Assembly (NCBI GenBank): GCA_021464415.1
Contig: CM038463.1
Span: forward strand, 248,001 to 312,000
Direction: 5' to 3'
DNA length: 64,000 nt
Origin: Lonicera japonica
Taxonomy: Eukaryota; Streptophyta; Magnoliopsida; Dipsacales; Caprifoliaceae
Below are positions 35,222 to 46,510 of this stretch, one piece after another. Within the stretch, counting starts at the first letter, position 1. Each line of letters begins with the position of its first letter. Both the position numbers and the translations under genes were made by a program. The notes under the pieces were generated by a model. It was given only the letters and a program-made list of their open reading frames with translations, made no database searches and was not told where the DNA came from.

Positions 35222-35812
35222 TTCAAGTCTTCAATTCCTTGTTGATGTTTTTGTTTAGTGCGTGTATATGTAGCAGCTTCAAGGGTCTTGTACTTTTAAA
35301 TTTCAGCTCTTTTATTTTAATGTTTGATAGTCTGTCACTTTGTTGTAGTTGTTTTGGATGATCCTCTGGTTCACCCTTTTGACCTTCATCCATTTTATGT
35401 TTATAAAATGTGTTTGTTTATGATATGTTTTTTCTATTTTGTCCTCCCTTAGTCCCAAACTATGAGGCACGTAGTTTAACAACCAATTACTATTTCCAAG
35501 CAGTTTGGGAATTTACTAATCTTAGATATTTATTTGAATTGGACAACAGTTAACTACGATTCAGGTCTTCTCTTTCTAGTTGATGTTTTTGTTTAGTGCG
35601 TGTATATGTAATAGCTTCAAGGGTCTTGTACTTTTAAATTTCAGCTCTTTCTTTAATGTTTGACAGTCTGTCACTCTGTTGTAGTTGTTTTGGGTGATCC
35701 TCTGGTTCACCCTTTTGTACCTTCATCCATTTTATGTTTATAAAATAGGTTTGTTTCTGATAATTTTTTTATTTTATTTTGTCCTCCCTTAGTCCCAAAC
35801 TACGAGTCACGT
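35222..35812 (+). repeat. About 250-bp direct duplication inside the CACTA element
   Basis: 35222-35472 and 35560-35812 are collinear, offset 338 bp. Both run from GATTCAAGTCTTC/GATTCAGGTCTTC through GTTGATGTTTTTGTTTAGTG, GTAGTTGTTTTGG and GTCCTCCCTTAGTCCCAAAC. The spacing block is unrelated. The sequence looks intron-like and precedes the captured arabinokinase exon. Confidence 0.8.
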
Positions 35813-36010
35813 TTCCTTTTTGCGACCTAATCAATGTATAGAATCTCCCGATAGTGGCTCTTGATTACGTTTAAAATATTCTCTCCTAAAAATGTGTGAA
35901 AGTCAAAATGTGAATCTTAATTTAGGATAGAGGGACTATTTCATGTGATCCATTCATATCCCTTTTGTATGATGTCATGTGCTTATTCATTGTTGAAATA
36001 TTTGATATAG

Positions 36011-37668
36011 GTAGAGAACAATATTGTCGGAGCTCCATGTGGTGTGATGGATCAGATGACTTCAGCATGTGGTGAAGTCAATCAACTTCTTGCAATGGTT
36101 TGCAAGGTATGTATGTGCCTTTTTCATGCATATAGAACCAATCCTTACCTATTCCCCGCCTTCAACATGAAGTGTTTATATTCCTACGTGTAAATTAATT
36201 CAGTAAATGTTTTATTTTCTATTCTGAAACTCACTCTGATGTCTTATTAAACTAGTCTTTTTCTTTAGTATGAAAATAGGTTATAGAATAGGTCATGTGT
36301 ACTGCATACTTCAGTTTTTCCTATCATTCTTTAAATAATCCTTAAAATCCTTACATAGTTACACTGATCTGCTATATTGAATTATTATAAACCATTAAGA
36401 GCTATTCCTATACTTTCTAAGTGTGATCTCCAAACTTATCTCTCTCACTCTCTCTCCAATTTTTCCATGGGATTTATAATTAGTTGGCCATATTACAGTA
36501 TTGGAGGTGCAGATTATGGATCTGTGAGAGTAGCTAGAAGCCTTTATGGGTCTGAAAATAATAAAGTTTGTTGCTAATGGGATGAACCCTGATGAATTGG
36601 AGGATAACTGTGTTGAAATGATTGAAGCTGAAGCTTCATTAAAATACTTGTGCAATGCTGGACCTTACATGTAGTGCTATTCGTCCAGAGCTATTGTCAG
36701 TGACACGAAAATCTGACATCTTAGAGTAATCTAATTTGTCTTATAATCAAAAACTGTGGTGACGCAAATAGAAAAATCAATATTTTATTATTTTATATTA
36801 TCAATGTTATTTATTGTTCATTTTACATTTTATTATTACTTTTCTTGCTTTTTAACTTGTTTAGAAGGCCGACCCACGGGTAGGCCGGTGAGAGAACTGC
36901 TTGGACCCCAAATTTGTAAAATTTTGAGGATTCCCAAGTCCTAGCATCTGTGTTTTAGTGTATGTGTGTGCATATGCTGTCAAAAACTAGTTATGGAAAA
37001 TCAATTTTAAATCTTTAGAAAGGAAGATCTAAGTCTCTACCTTTCTAGTAGGCTGCTTCCTAAAGAAGAGTAATTAACAAATGTCTTTGGCAAATAAATT
37101 CATAAAATTGTCTCTTTGTTCCAAGGCATTTTTCAACTATGTTTATTAGCGATGAACAAGGCCAAATTCCTTTTTGACTTTTTAAGGCTTTTAAATTTCC
37201 GTGAAGTACTTGTTGGAAAACTTGAAAGAGAATGGAAGATAATTTCTTTTTTGTTATTCACGATCTTGTTCTACATTGCCACTGCAGTTACAGGGCTTGT
37301 GGACTTGGATCGGATGGAACATATTTCATCTAACATGACCAAAAGTTATCGATCTCCTTGTAGAGCATGTAAGCGATTCAATTATCCTTTGGGTATATAT
37401 GTATACACTAGCATAAGAACTACTTCAAACCCCTAATAACAATAAAGGTTCGTATAGCTTTATTTTAAGTGGAAGTTAGCAGAGGGATATAAAGGGGGAA
37501 AATATAACAAGGCTTCAAGCATTTGGAGTGCCTATTTCGCTTTATATTATACATATATATGTACAGATTCAGCGAAGATACCAAGATGCCACAAGCTATC
37601 TACCATTTGTTTTCGAGGGTTTATCGCCAAGTGCAAGAAAGTTTGGGTTAAGAATTCGTCACCGCCGG

Positions 37669-37675
<7 letters not shown>
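36011..37675 (+). pseudogene. ARA1: Captured fragments of an L-arabinokinase gene (GHMP kinase)
   Basis: Three exon pieces are visible. (1) 36011-36106 reads [20 protein letters not shown] and on to LLAMVCK, with an acceptor AG before and a donor GTATGT after: a clean 32-codon exon. (2) About 36499-36672 reads IGGADYGSVRVA, then after frame damage NPDELEDNCVEMIEAEASLK and YLCN. (3) About 37565-37672 reads IQRRYQDATSYLPFVFEGLS and ARKFG.LRIR, which matches the extreme C-terminus of plant L-arabinokinase. The enzyme phosphorylates L-arabinose in the cytosol. Introns are kept, so capture was from DNA, not cDNA. Exons between (2) and (3) and the whole N-terminal half are absent. An open frame at 37116-37436 lies between the pieces and is unrecognised. 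It cannot make an enzyme. Confidence 0.88.

Positions 37676-37710
<35 letters not shown>
37669..37710. repeat. (CT)n microsatellite
   Basis: About twenty uninterrupted CT units directly after the captured arabinokinase C-terminal exon. Confidence 0.95.
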
Positions 37711-37711
<1 letters not shown>

Positions 37712-38129
37712 CTCTAAGTAAATAGTTGAAATTAGTTAATAATATATAAAGGGATCACTGCCATATGTTTGTGTGTTGAAAAGTGCTAAACCCTTTTATG
37801 TAAGTACTTTGTAATTTTACTTTGAGCTTCATTTGCAATGTATTAGCTGCATTTTATAGTATATTTGATATATGGTTGGACATCTTTGGTACCTTATATT
37901 TGTAGACGGACATGCTTTTGTAAGAATATTGGGTTAGTTTTTGAATAAGTATTGGTTTGTTCATTTTTGGATAAATATTATTTTGTATGATGTTATTTGA
38001 TCATTACATGGGAATTTGTATTGTGCACTAAATTTGTGTTGCTAAAACTGGTTGCATTTATAGCTACATGATTTTATATTGTTCTATATATAGGGATATT
38101 GGACAAAAAAAATAAAAAAAAAATTTAAT

Positions 38130-38425
38130 TAATTTACACCTTGTAACGGCTATAGACCGTTACAAATACGTAACAATGGTTTTTTCATTAGTAACGATTG
38201 TTCAATATTGTTAACGGGTTAAATCCGTTACTAAAATTAGTATAAGTAACATATTAGCAATGCATTTAGTCCGTTACAAAATTATTTTTTGTAACGGATT
38301 TTAGCTAATTTTAGTAACGGACATATCCGTTACTAAAGTGTTTCCCACGCCTAAAGAGTAACGGATTTTATGTGTTAGAAACATTTTTTCCAATGGATTA
38401 TATCCGTTACAAAAGGGCCATTCTG
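38130..38425. repeat. CACTA right subterminal repeats
   Basis: At least ten TAACGG/CCGTTA units in alternating orientation, several as inverted pairs (GTAACGGATTTTAGC; TTTTAGTAACGGACATATCC; CCGTTACTAAA). Denser than on the left. Confidence 0.85.
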
Positions 38426-38436
38426 GTGTAGTGTGG

Positions 38437-40607
38437 TTAACAGATGGGGATAGAAACACTACATTCTTCCACAAAATTTCTAAACATAAGCAAGTCACCA
38501 ATAGCATCACTCATATTAATGTCAATGGCAATCCTTACACTGACCCTCAGTTTATTCAGCAGCACATTGTCAACTATTTTTAGAATTTGTATTCCACTCC
38601 CAATGACATTGTTGACAATGGCCTTATCCAGAATGTTATCCCTAACATGGTTTCTGAGGAAGAGAATGCCTCCCCTTATGCTGTCCCATCTCATGATGAA
38701 ATCAGATCTACTGTGTTTGCCATGGACCCTTCTTCTGCTCCTGGTCCAGATGGTTTTTCTGGTACGTTTTTATCAAAAATGCTAGAATATTGTTGGGCAT
38801 GATGTGTGTAATGCTGTTACCTTATTTTTCACCAAAAGGCAAAATTCTCTCATTTGCTAACAGAGTTGAGCTCCTTAAAGTTGTTATTATCCCCATGCTT
38901 CTTCATTCTTTCACCATTTACCTGTGGCCTATTGCCCTACTAAAATTTATTCAAAAATGGTGTAGAAATTTCTTATGAACTTGAGACATATTTGGAAAAA
39001 AACTTGTTACTGTGGCTTGGCATATAGTTTGCACAGATAAACAGTCTTGAGGTCTGGGCCTAAGGGACATCATCACTCTTAATAAGGCTGCTTTGCTTAA
39101 GCACATGTGGGGTATTCTTAACTCTGATTTTCAATGGACTTCCTTGGTGAAATTCAGATTTGATATCAGAAACTATAGAGCCTCTTCCATTTATAAAACC
39201 TCTTCAGTTTGGCCTGGATTGAAGCTTGCTTTGCTCACCATTCAAGAGCATGGTCAATGGGTTTTAGGTAATGGTCAGAACATTAATATATGGAAGGATA
39301 ATTGGCTGCCAATTTCTAAGCTGCCTATAGTCCTGGCTTTGCAATCAAAGCCTAGCAGCTTGGCATCTCTCATTGTTAATAGCAACTGGCATATTCCCAG
39401 CTAGTTCTACCACAAATTCCTTTTTATCATTGAGGAGATAAAGAGCATTACCCTGCCTCCCCACATGCCTAATCAATTCATATGGCCTCTCTCTCCTCAT
39501 GGAGATCCCACCTTTCAGCATGCTTATGCCTTCTAGAACCCTCACATACAGACAAATTGGTGGAAGCATCTCTGGAAAATTTTTATTCCTCCCAAGGTTT
39601 CCTGTACTGCTTGAAAAATTCTATGTGGAAAAATCCTAACTCAAGGTCAATTCTAAAAAAGAGGGGTTACTCTAATTTCTAGATGTGATTTATGCAAAAG
39701 GCATGCTGAGAATATTGATCATTTGTTTGTTACCTACTCTTTCACTGCTGTCTTATGGAGCTGGACATGGTGCATTTTTAATATCAATTAGCCTGTCCCT
39801 TGCTCAGCCATGGGTATTTGGAAATTTGATTATTCCCTAAAAGCAAGTCCTCAAGTTAAAAGTCTCTTCATGGCTTGTTACCTGATCTGCTTTCATATTA
39901 GTTGGGATGCTCGTAACAAGGCTATCTTTGAGGATTCCAAACCTGTTCTATCTAGCACAAAACATCACCTTAAATGTTGGGTTAAGGACATCTCATCTCT
40001 GATTACTGGTCATATGTTTAACAACATAAATGACTTCACTATTCTTAAAAATCTGGGAATATAAGGTATCAAGTATCATAGTCCCATTATCACTGAGGTT
40101 ATCTGGCTCCCTCCAATGATGCATTGCATAAAAATCAACACTGATGGTCTTGCTCTAGGCTCTCCTGGGCAGGCTGCCATTGGGGGTGTTTTTAGGGACT
40201 ACAAAGGTTCTTATATGGGTGCTTTTTGCAAGAGGGTTGGCTTCTTTAATGCTTACTGTGCTGAGCTTATTGCCTTCATGCAGGCTATTGATTTGGTTTT
40301 TGCTAAAGGCTGACACAATATTGGGGTGGAGATGGATTCTATTGTTTTGGCTAAGGGTGTCCTCAATAAATCCTACAAACCTCCTTAGAGAATCTCCTCA
40401 TTATGGGCTTTATGTCAAGACAAGATTCAACACATACAGGTTAAAGTTTCACACATTTTCAGGGAAGGCAATCAGGTGGCTGATAAGCTATCTAAAATGG
40501 GTTTGCACAACCAAAATCTCAGGTGGTGGGACTCTCCTCCAAGGGAATTAAATGCTCTGCTTTCTCATGATTATTCTTGTCTTCCAAATTATAGGTTCAG
40601 GTTTTAA
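38437..40607 (+). pseudogene. LINE B ORF2 after the CACTA element: RT remnant, zf-RVT, RNase H
   Basis: It resumes LTDGDRNTTFFHKISKHKQV, then MDPSSAPGPDGFSGTF. At about 38837 it jumps straight to GKILSFANRVELLKVVIIPM: the whole RT palm, including the YADD region, is deleted. Then LGLRDIITLNKAALLKHMWG, the 'WVLGNGQNINIWKDNWL' box and a zinc-knuckle-like CDLCKRHAENIDHLF. The C-terminal plant-type RNase H follows: IKINTDGLALGSPGQAAIGG, VFRDYKGSYMGAFC, AYCAELIAFMQAIDLVFAKG, VEMDS and EGNQVADKLSKMG. It ends at TAA 40605-40607. A 370-bp 3' UTR runs to the A-tail at 40977. Confidence 0.86.
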
Positions 40608-40968
40608 TAGCTTGGACACAGGCAGTCTGCAGTGCTTGGATCCTAGCCCCAGCTATAAGCATAAGGGTTCTAGAGTCCATGGTTTGGTGACAGCTGGGTT
40701 TCTCTTACAGCATTCCTCTTCTCTGCTGCTTCTGCCTACATTTTTGCCTACCTTCTTCTAATACTGCACAAAGGTAGTTTTGGGTTACTACCAGCACCTG
40801 TGTTGCTGCCTTTTTCATTGCTGCCCTTATTGCTATTGGTCCTATTGCTGCCTTTCTGGTTTTCTTTTGTTTAGCTTCGGGGGTGAGCTTCATACACCTT
40901 CCAACTTATATTTTTACCTTCCTTATTTATATATATATCTATTTCACTTGGGGCTAGAGTTTTTTTTT

Positions 40969-40996
40969 AAAAAAAAACCTAAACCCTAAACCCTAA
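40969..40996 (+). repeat. LINE B A-tail joined to telomere-like CCCTAAA repeat
   Basis: A nine-A tail (40969-40977) passes into CCTAAACCCTAAACCCTAA, the plant telomere repeat in C-strand orientation. LINE C leader sequence starts immediately after. The same A-run to CCTAAACCCTAAACCC junction recurs at the end of LINE C (49271-49293). Confidence 0.85.
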
Positions 40997-43830
40997 AAAA
41001 ACACAACGAAAATTTCTAAAGAGAGAAAGTGCAAAAATTCTCTCCAACCTTTCTCATCTCTCTTTTATTAATATTTTATTCCTATGAGTTTTTCGATGGA
41101 ATCTATGAGTTTTTCGGTGAACCACCACCACCCTCTGACCACCAACAATCATCTACCCCCCACTTCTCTACCACAGACCTCCTATCTCTGCCCTAGCACT
41201 ATGCTTTGAGCCATGCGCCACTCCACCGCTTAGGCCTGTAACCCACACGCCACCACCTATACTACACGCGCCAGCCACACACCATTATGCAACCACCACC
41301 ACCCCTCACCCCACTTGCATTTTCCCCCTCCGGACTCCTACTCTCTACTCCAACCAGCAACCACCCTCCCACGCGCCTAATGCTCCTCCCCAAATGCACC
41401 CTCTTTCTATTCACGCGCCTCTACAGGCTGCTCCATTGCCTGCAACTGACCTCTATCTTCAACCTCCATTCTCACATGGAAAGCCTGCTAATGAGGAGCA
41501 GTACTCTCATTCTAAGCTATCACAGTTTATGCTTCTTCAACAAAAGCTAGCTGAACAAAACCAACAACTTTTGCACATGGTTTCTTCAATGGTGAAAGGT
41601 AAAAATGTTCATCTTCCCTTATCTTCTAAGAACTGTATCAGTCATATCCTGACCCCTCCTACAGAGTCTACCATAAAAGCCAGCAAATCTGTTCAGTATG
41701 GTGAAGCTTTGGTTCAAGAATTCATTAATAATGCCCATGCAGATAACATTGATACCCAGTTACTACAGGTCCTCAACAAACAGAGTCTTGCCAAAAATGG
41801 AGAAAAACCACCCACTACAGATATTTCCACAAATACCTCAAAATCTCCAATAATTTCAAGTGTTGAAAATGAGCCCACCTTGTCGAAATAAACCAACCAG
41901 CTCTAGTTTCCATGGCTACTCCAATCAAAGTGATAAATTTGGTGCAGAAAGATTTTGAAAAAAATCTGGCGCAAAAACCAGTTACCACCTTTGTGCCCCC
42001 TGTTTCCTGCTCAAACCAGGTTAGTGACCAGGGTACAATCCCAAATGTTACAGCCCCCATCACTTTTACTACTGCTGACAGCTCTGTTGCACCTATCAAC
42101 AAACCTTCTTATGCTAGCTTTTTGAGGCCCAAAGCTGTATATCCTGCCATACCTTTCTCTCAGCTACCTGCTCCTTACAAAAAAGGGCACCTATTGGTAG
42201 TAAAGTTAGATGAAAATGTGTACCAAAGGTCCCTTTTGAAATGTCAAAATAATCTACATGGCAGATTAATTTTGAAATGGGGAAAACCACCAGTTAAAGC
42301 TGTGGATCTTCATCTCTCTCTCGGCTGTGTGGAACACTAAACATCCATGGACCCTCACCCCAATTGGAAGAGGTTACTACACTATCAGATTTTCTAATGC
42401 AGATGACAAGCAGAAAGTTTGGACCTCTGGACAAGTGAATCTTCCACAAGGTAGTTTCAACCTTCTCCAATGGACAAAAGATTTCAAACATAGCCAACAA
42501 AAACAAACAAGGGCTCATGTATGGGTTAGGCTCTGTGAGGTTCCAGAGGAATATCTTCATTACCATTTAATTCTCTCAATGGAAAATGTTATAGGTTTTC
42601 TTGTAAGCATTGACCCTTTCACTCTTAAGAAAGATTTTGGCCACTTGTAGAGTGGAAGTTGATGTGCACCTAAAGTCTGATCTTCCCTCTTAGTGGAGAG
42701 AGAAGGCTTTAATTTTGAGATTTAAATTTCGTATGAAAAACTCCCAGAATTCTGTGCTCATTGCTCTGTCATTGGGCATTTAGTCACAGATTGCAGGACC
42801 CTCAAAAGGCTCAATAGATTCTTGATATTTCGGTCAAACCTCCCCCTATGCTTCTCTTCAAAACCAAAAATCATCAGCCTAATATTCTTTTTCAAAAGGA
42901 CCCTTAAACCTCTGCCAATCTCACCTCAAATGACCCTCAAAACTCTATTTTAAAGGTCAATGCCAATTAATATGTTGCTAATATTGCTAAACAACCTACC
43001 AAGATTTTGAACACATCCTCTCCAAACATTAATGTGCCTTCCACCATCCCTATAGAGGCCATTAATGAGCAATCAGCTTCCTTTCCTCAAGAACATGATG
43101 TTGAACATGGTATGAACCTCATTTCTCCTATTAATCCTGGCACCTCTCTCCTCTCATTCACCAGCACTTCACTAACTGAGACTGTGGTCCCTTGTTCAGT
43201 TGACCAATGCCATACCCCTCCTTCCCCACACAATGATCATCTCCTAATACACTCCCCCTCTCCTACTCCTGTCCACAATTCATTCACCCCCTTAATGATA
43301 AATTTTGATCTGACATGGCTAATGAGGACCCCATTCAATATTCAGAAGCTGCAGTAGATGCCCACCTAGTTAAAATTATCCCACCTGTATGTATTCAGTT
43401 AATGCAGGATGCTAATACCTCCGTTTTTTATCAAGTAACTCCACACAAATCTATCAGCCCATCCCATATAATTCACTTCACCTCATCTAACACCCCCATC
43501 AACTCAGCTTCTAACAGTCAGAACAAAGGTAGAAAAATCCCCTCTACCAGTAAGCCTGCTCAAAAAACCACTATGTCCAAAGCAAAGCAAAACAAGTTGA
43601 GAAGTGCTGCTAATAGAAACACCATATATCAAGCCAGATTAGCCTCAGCATCTAGTAATCAATCCAGTTCTTTTGAGACATGTGAAGACAGGCTATAAAA
43701 TGCTATTATAGAAAGGGAGGCCAGTGCCCAATCCTGTTCACATGACAATTCAGAATCCCTCTCACAGGAAAAGCCTAATTCTACAAGTTCTGATAGTTCA
43801 TACTGTAGAACCACCTCACCTTCCTCTTAA
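40997..43830 (+). pseudogene. LINE C 5' UTR and ORF1 (DUF4283 / zinc knuckle)
   Basis: About 290 bp of GA/CT- and proline-codon-rich leader precede coding. The N-terminal part contains a short coiled-coil-like stretch LLQQKLAEQNQQLLHMVSSM (about 41540-41600). Then TYASFLRPKAVYPAIPFSQL-like text, KKGHLLVVKLDENVYQRSLL, a frameshift at about 42330, RGYYTIRFSNADDKQKVW and VWVRLCEVPEEYLHYHLILS. The knuckle FCAHCSVIGHLVTDC (about 42750-42795) is intact. A Pro/Ser-rich tail follows. Stops occur at 41889-41891, about 42650 and 43696-43698. The last stop TAA (43828-43830) overlaps the ORF2 ATG as TAATG. This is the only LINE here with a plausibly complete 5' end. Confidence 0.84.
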
Positions 43831-46510
43831 TGATTGTGTTGTATTGGAACATAAGAGGCATCAACAATGTTGAGTCTCAAAAAGCTCTTAAAACCCATTA
43901 TTTCAAACACAAACCTGATTTGCTGATCATATATGAACCTTTGGTTGAATTCTATAAAATTCCTCATTTCTTCTAGCAATCTATTAGCATGCAAATTTTC
44001 TCTTTTAATGTTAGAAATAGTAAAACTCATAATTTGTGGGAATTTACGTCCCTCAGTTTCCCTCAGCCAGTTACTATATCTGCCTCCTGTTAGCACATCA
44101 CCTTTAATGTTGATTACAATAATAAAACTTTTACGATCTCAGCTGTTTATGCTAATAATGACCATCGAATCAGAAGAATCTTCTGGGAAGACCTTGCCTC
44201 TATCAGAAACCACAATTCTTCTCCTTGGCTTGTTATTGGTGATTTTAACTGTGTTTTGGGAGCCCATGAAAAAAGAGGTGGTAAGCCACCTTTACCTGTC
44301 TGCTGCTTGGATTTTCAAGCTTTCTCTGATGCTTGTGAGCTTGTGCATCTCAATACCATTGGACACCAATTCACATGGTCCAAAAATTCCACCCCAAGCC
44401 TGGAATGTAGACTTAATAGAGCCTTTTGTAGTACTAACTGGTTTGAAAATTGGCAATCAGTTAGTTGCACTACTCTCTATAGATTTACTTATGATCATAC
44501 CCCCCCTCTTGTTTAAATCTGATAATGATATTATAGCTGGTCTTAAACCTTTCAGATTTACCACTGCTTGGACTTTTCACCCCACTTTTGAAGAAGTTGT
44601 GACTAAAGCCTGGTCTAAATATGTGCCTGCCTCTTGTTCTTTGGTCATTATTCAATTGAAGTTGAAACAACTCAAACATGCTCTCAAAATCTGGAACTCA
44701 AAAGTTTTTGGAAATGTGTACTCAAAGGTTCTTCAAGCCAATGACAAACTTCAGCAAATTCAGTTACAAATAGATTTTTCTGGTCATTCTCACTCTCTTG
44801 ACAAGCTTGAATTTGAGGCACAGGTTAACCTTATTCAAGCCATGCACATGCAGGAAATATTTTGGAAAGAAAAAGGCAGGATCAATTAGCTTAAGGATGG
44901 GGATAAAAGCACTGCCTTCTTCCACAAAATTGCTCAACAAAGATGGTCTACCAATAAAATCACTAATTTAAAGCATGAAGGTACCATTCTTAATGAGCCC
45001 ACCCAGCTAAAAAACCACATTGTCAATCACTTCCAAAACCCTTACAGCCACCAAAACCAAACTAATAACCTGAGCTTAATCACCAAAGTCATCCCACATC
45101 AGGTTTTTAATGATGACAATGACTTTTTTTGCAAAATTCCCTCTAAGGATGAAATTAAAAAAACTGTCACAAATTTAAACCCCAACTCAGCCCCTAGACC
45201 TGATGGTTTTCCAGGTTCTTTCTATTAGAAATGTTGGAACATTGTAGGCACTGATGTTTGCAAAGTTGTTCAATTCTTCTTCCAAAGCCATTGGATCCCT
45301 CCTAGATCCAACTCTAACTTTATTGCCCTTATCCCCAAGAGCCCCAATGCTAATACAATCTCCAACTTTAGACATATTACCCTAGCTAATTTCATCTTCA
45401 AAATCATCCCCAAAATTTTGAGTGACAGGCTTGCACTCATTGCTCCAAAGCTCATTTCCTCTCAACAAAATGGTTTTATCAAAGGCAGAAATATTAATAA
45501 TTCCATTGGGGTCACCTCTGAATGTTTCAATATGTTGGATAGGAAAAATTTTGGTGGAAACATTGCTATCAAAATTGACATAGCAAAAGCCTTTGACACT
45601 CTTAATTGGGATTTCTTGCTTAAAGTGCTTACTACTTTTGGTTTCAGCCATATATTCACTAGCTGGATCAAATGCATTCTCAATTCTACTAGGCTCTCAG
45701 TGCTGATCAATGGTACTTCTTGTGGATTTTTCAACTATTCAAGGGGTGTAAGGCAAGGAGACCCCCTTAGCCCTATCCTCTTTTGTCTAGCTGAAGATGT
45801 TCTGAGCAGATACATCTCTTTACATGCCCAAAATGGTTCCCTCAAACCCATCTCCTCTCCCAAAGGCTGTTTAGTCCCTACTCACTCCCTCTATGCTGAT
45901 GATGTCATAATCTTTTATAGAGTGACAAGAACAACCTGACGCTAATTCTCAAAATTCTAGATGATTATGCTAAGGCTTCTGGGCGATTTATTAACTACCA
46001 GAAAAGTAAGGTTTACTTTGGGAAAGAAGCTATGCACAAAAAAGATGAAATCACCTTTATATTGGGGATGGCTACTGGCCACACCCCTTTCTGCTACCTG
46101 GGGATTCCTATCTTCAAGGGAAAATTAAAAGTGAGTCAGTTGAAACCCATATCTGATAAAGTGAGAATTAAACTGGAAGGTTAGAAAGGAAAAATTCTCT
46201 CTTTTGCTGGCAGAGCTGAGCTTATCAAGTCTGTGGCAGTCCATATGCTATTACATTCCTTTATGGTGTATCTGTGGCTTGTCAAGCTCCTCTAAAGGGT
46301 TAATTCTTGGCTTAGAAACTTTCTTTGGTATGGTGATATTGGTGGAAAAAAGCTGGTAACTGTGGCTTGGCACTCTATTTGCAAGCCCAAGCAACATGGA
46401 GGGATAGGGCTGAGAGATATAAAATAAGTTAACAAAGCTAGATTGCTTAAGCATACTTGGGACATCTTCCATGTTAACAATCAATGGAGCAACCTGATCA
46501 AATGTAGGTT
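43830..46510 (+). pseudogene. LINE C ORF2, endonuclease and reverse transcriptase
   Basis: It starts MIVLYWNIRGINNVESQKAL. Endonuclease boxes: VIGDFNCVLGAHEKRGG, TWSKNSTPSLECRLNRAFC, and YRFTYDHTPPLV (SDH changed to YDH). RT is the best preserved of the four LINEs: QQNGFIKGRNINNSIGVTSE, IAIKIDIAKAFDTLNWDFLL, GVRQGDPLSPILFCLAEDVL, and the catalytic HSLYADDVIIFYR with YADD intact (about 45885-45920). It is broken by a frameshift at about 45937 and scattered stops. It continues LGIPIFKGKLKVSQL and WLRNFLWYGDIGGKKLVTVA to CRFNI, where solo LTR copy 3 interrupts it. Confidence 0.87.

Larger units (their letters stand above)
33166..38433. mobile_element. Non-autonomous CACTA (EnSpm) transposon carrying host gene pieces
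   Basis: The termini are CACTACACCA (left) and TGGTGTAGTG (right), perfect 10-bp inverted ends. They are flanked by the 3-bp target duplication TGG (33163-33165, 38434-38436), and the interrupted LINE reading continues across. Length 5268 bp. Subterminal regions carry many TAACGG/CCGTTA units. I see no transposase: the interior holds a gene-leader-like CT-rich stretch (33450-33780), a MITE-like insert, a duplicated segment, and L-arabinokinase exon pieces. This makes it a gene-capturing, non-autonomous element. The element's own coding strand cannot be told; the captured exons read on plus. Confidence 0.93.
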
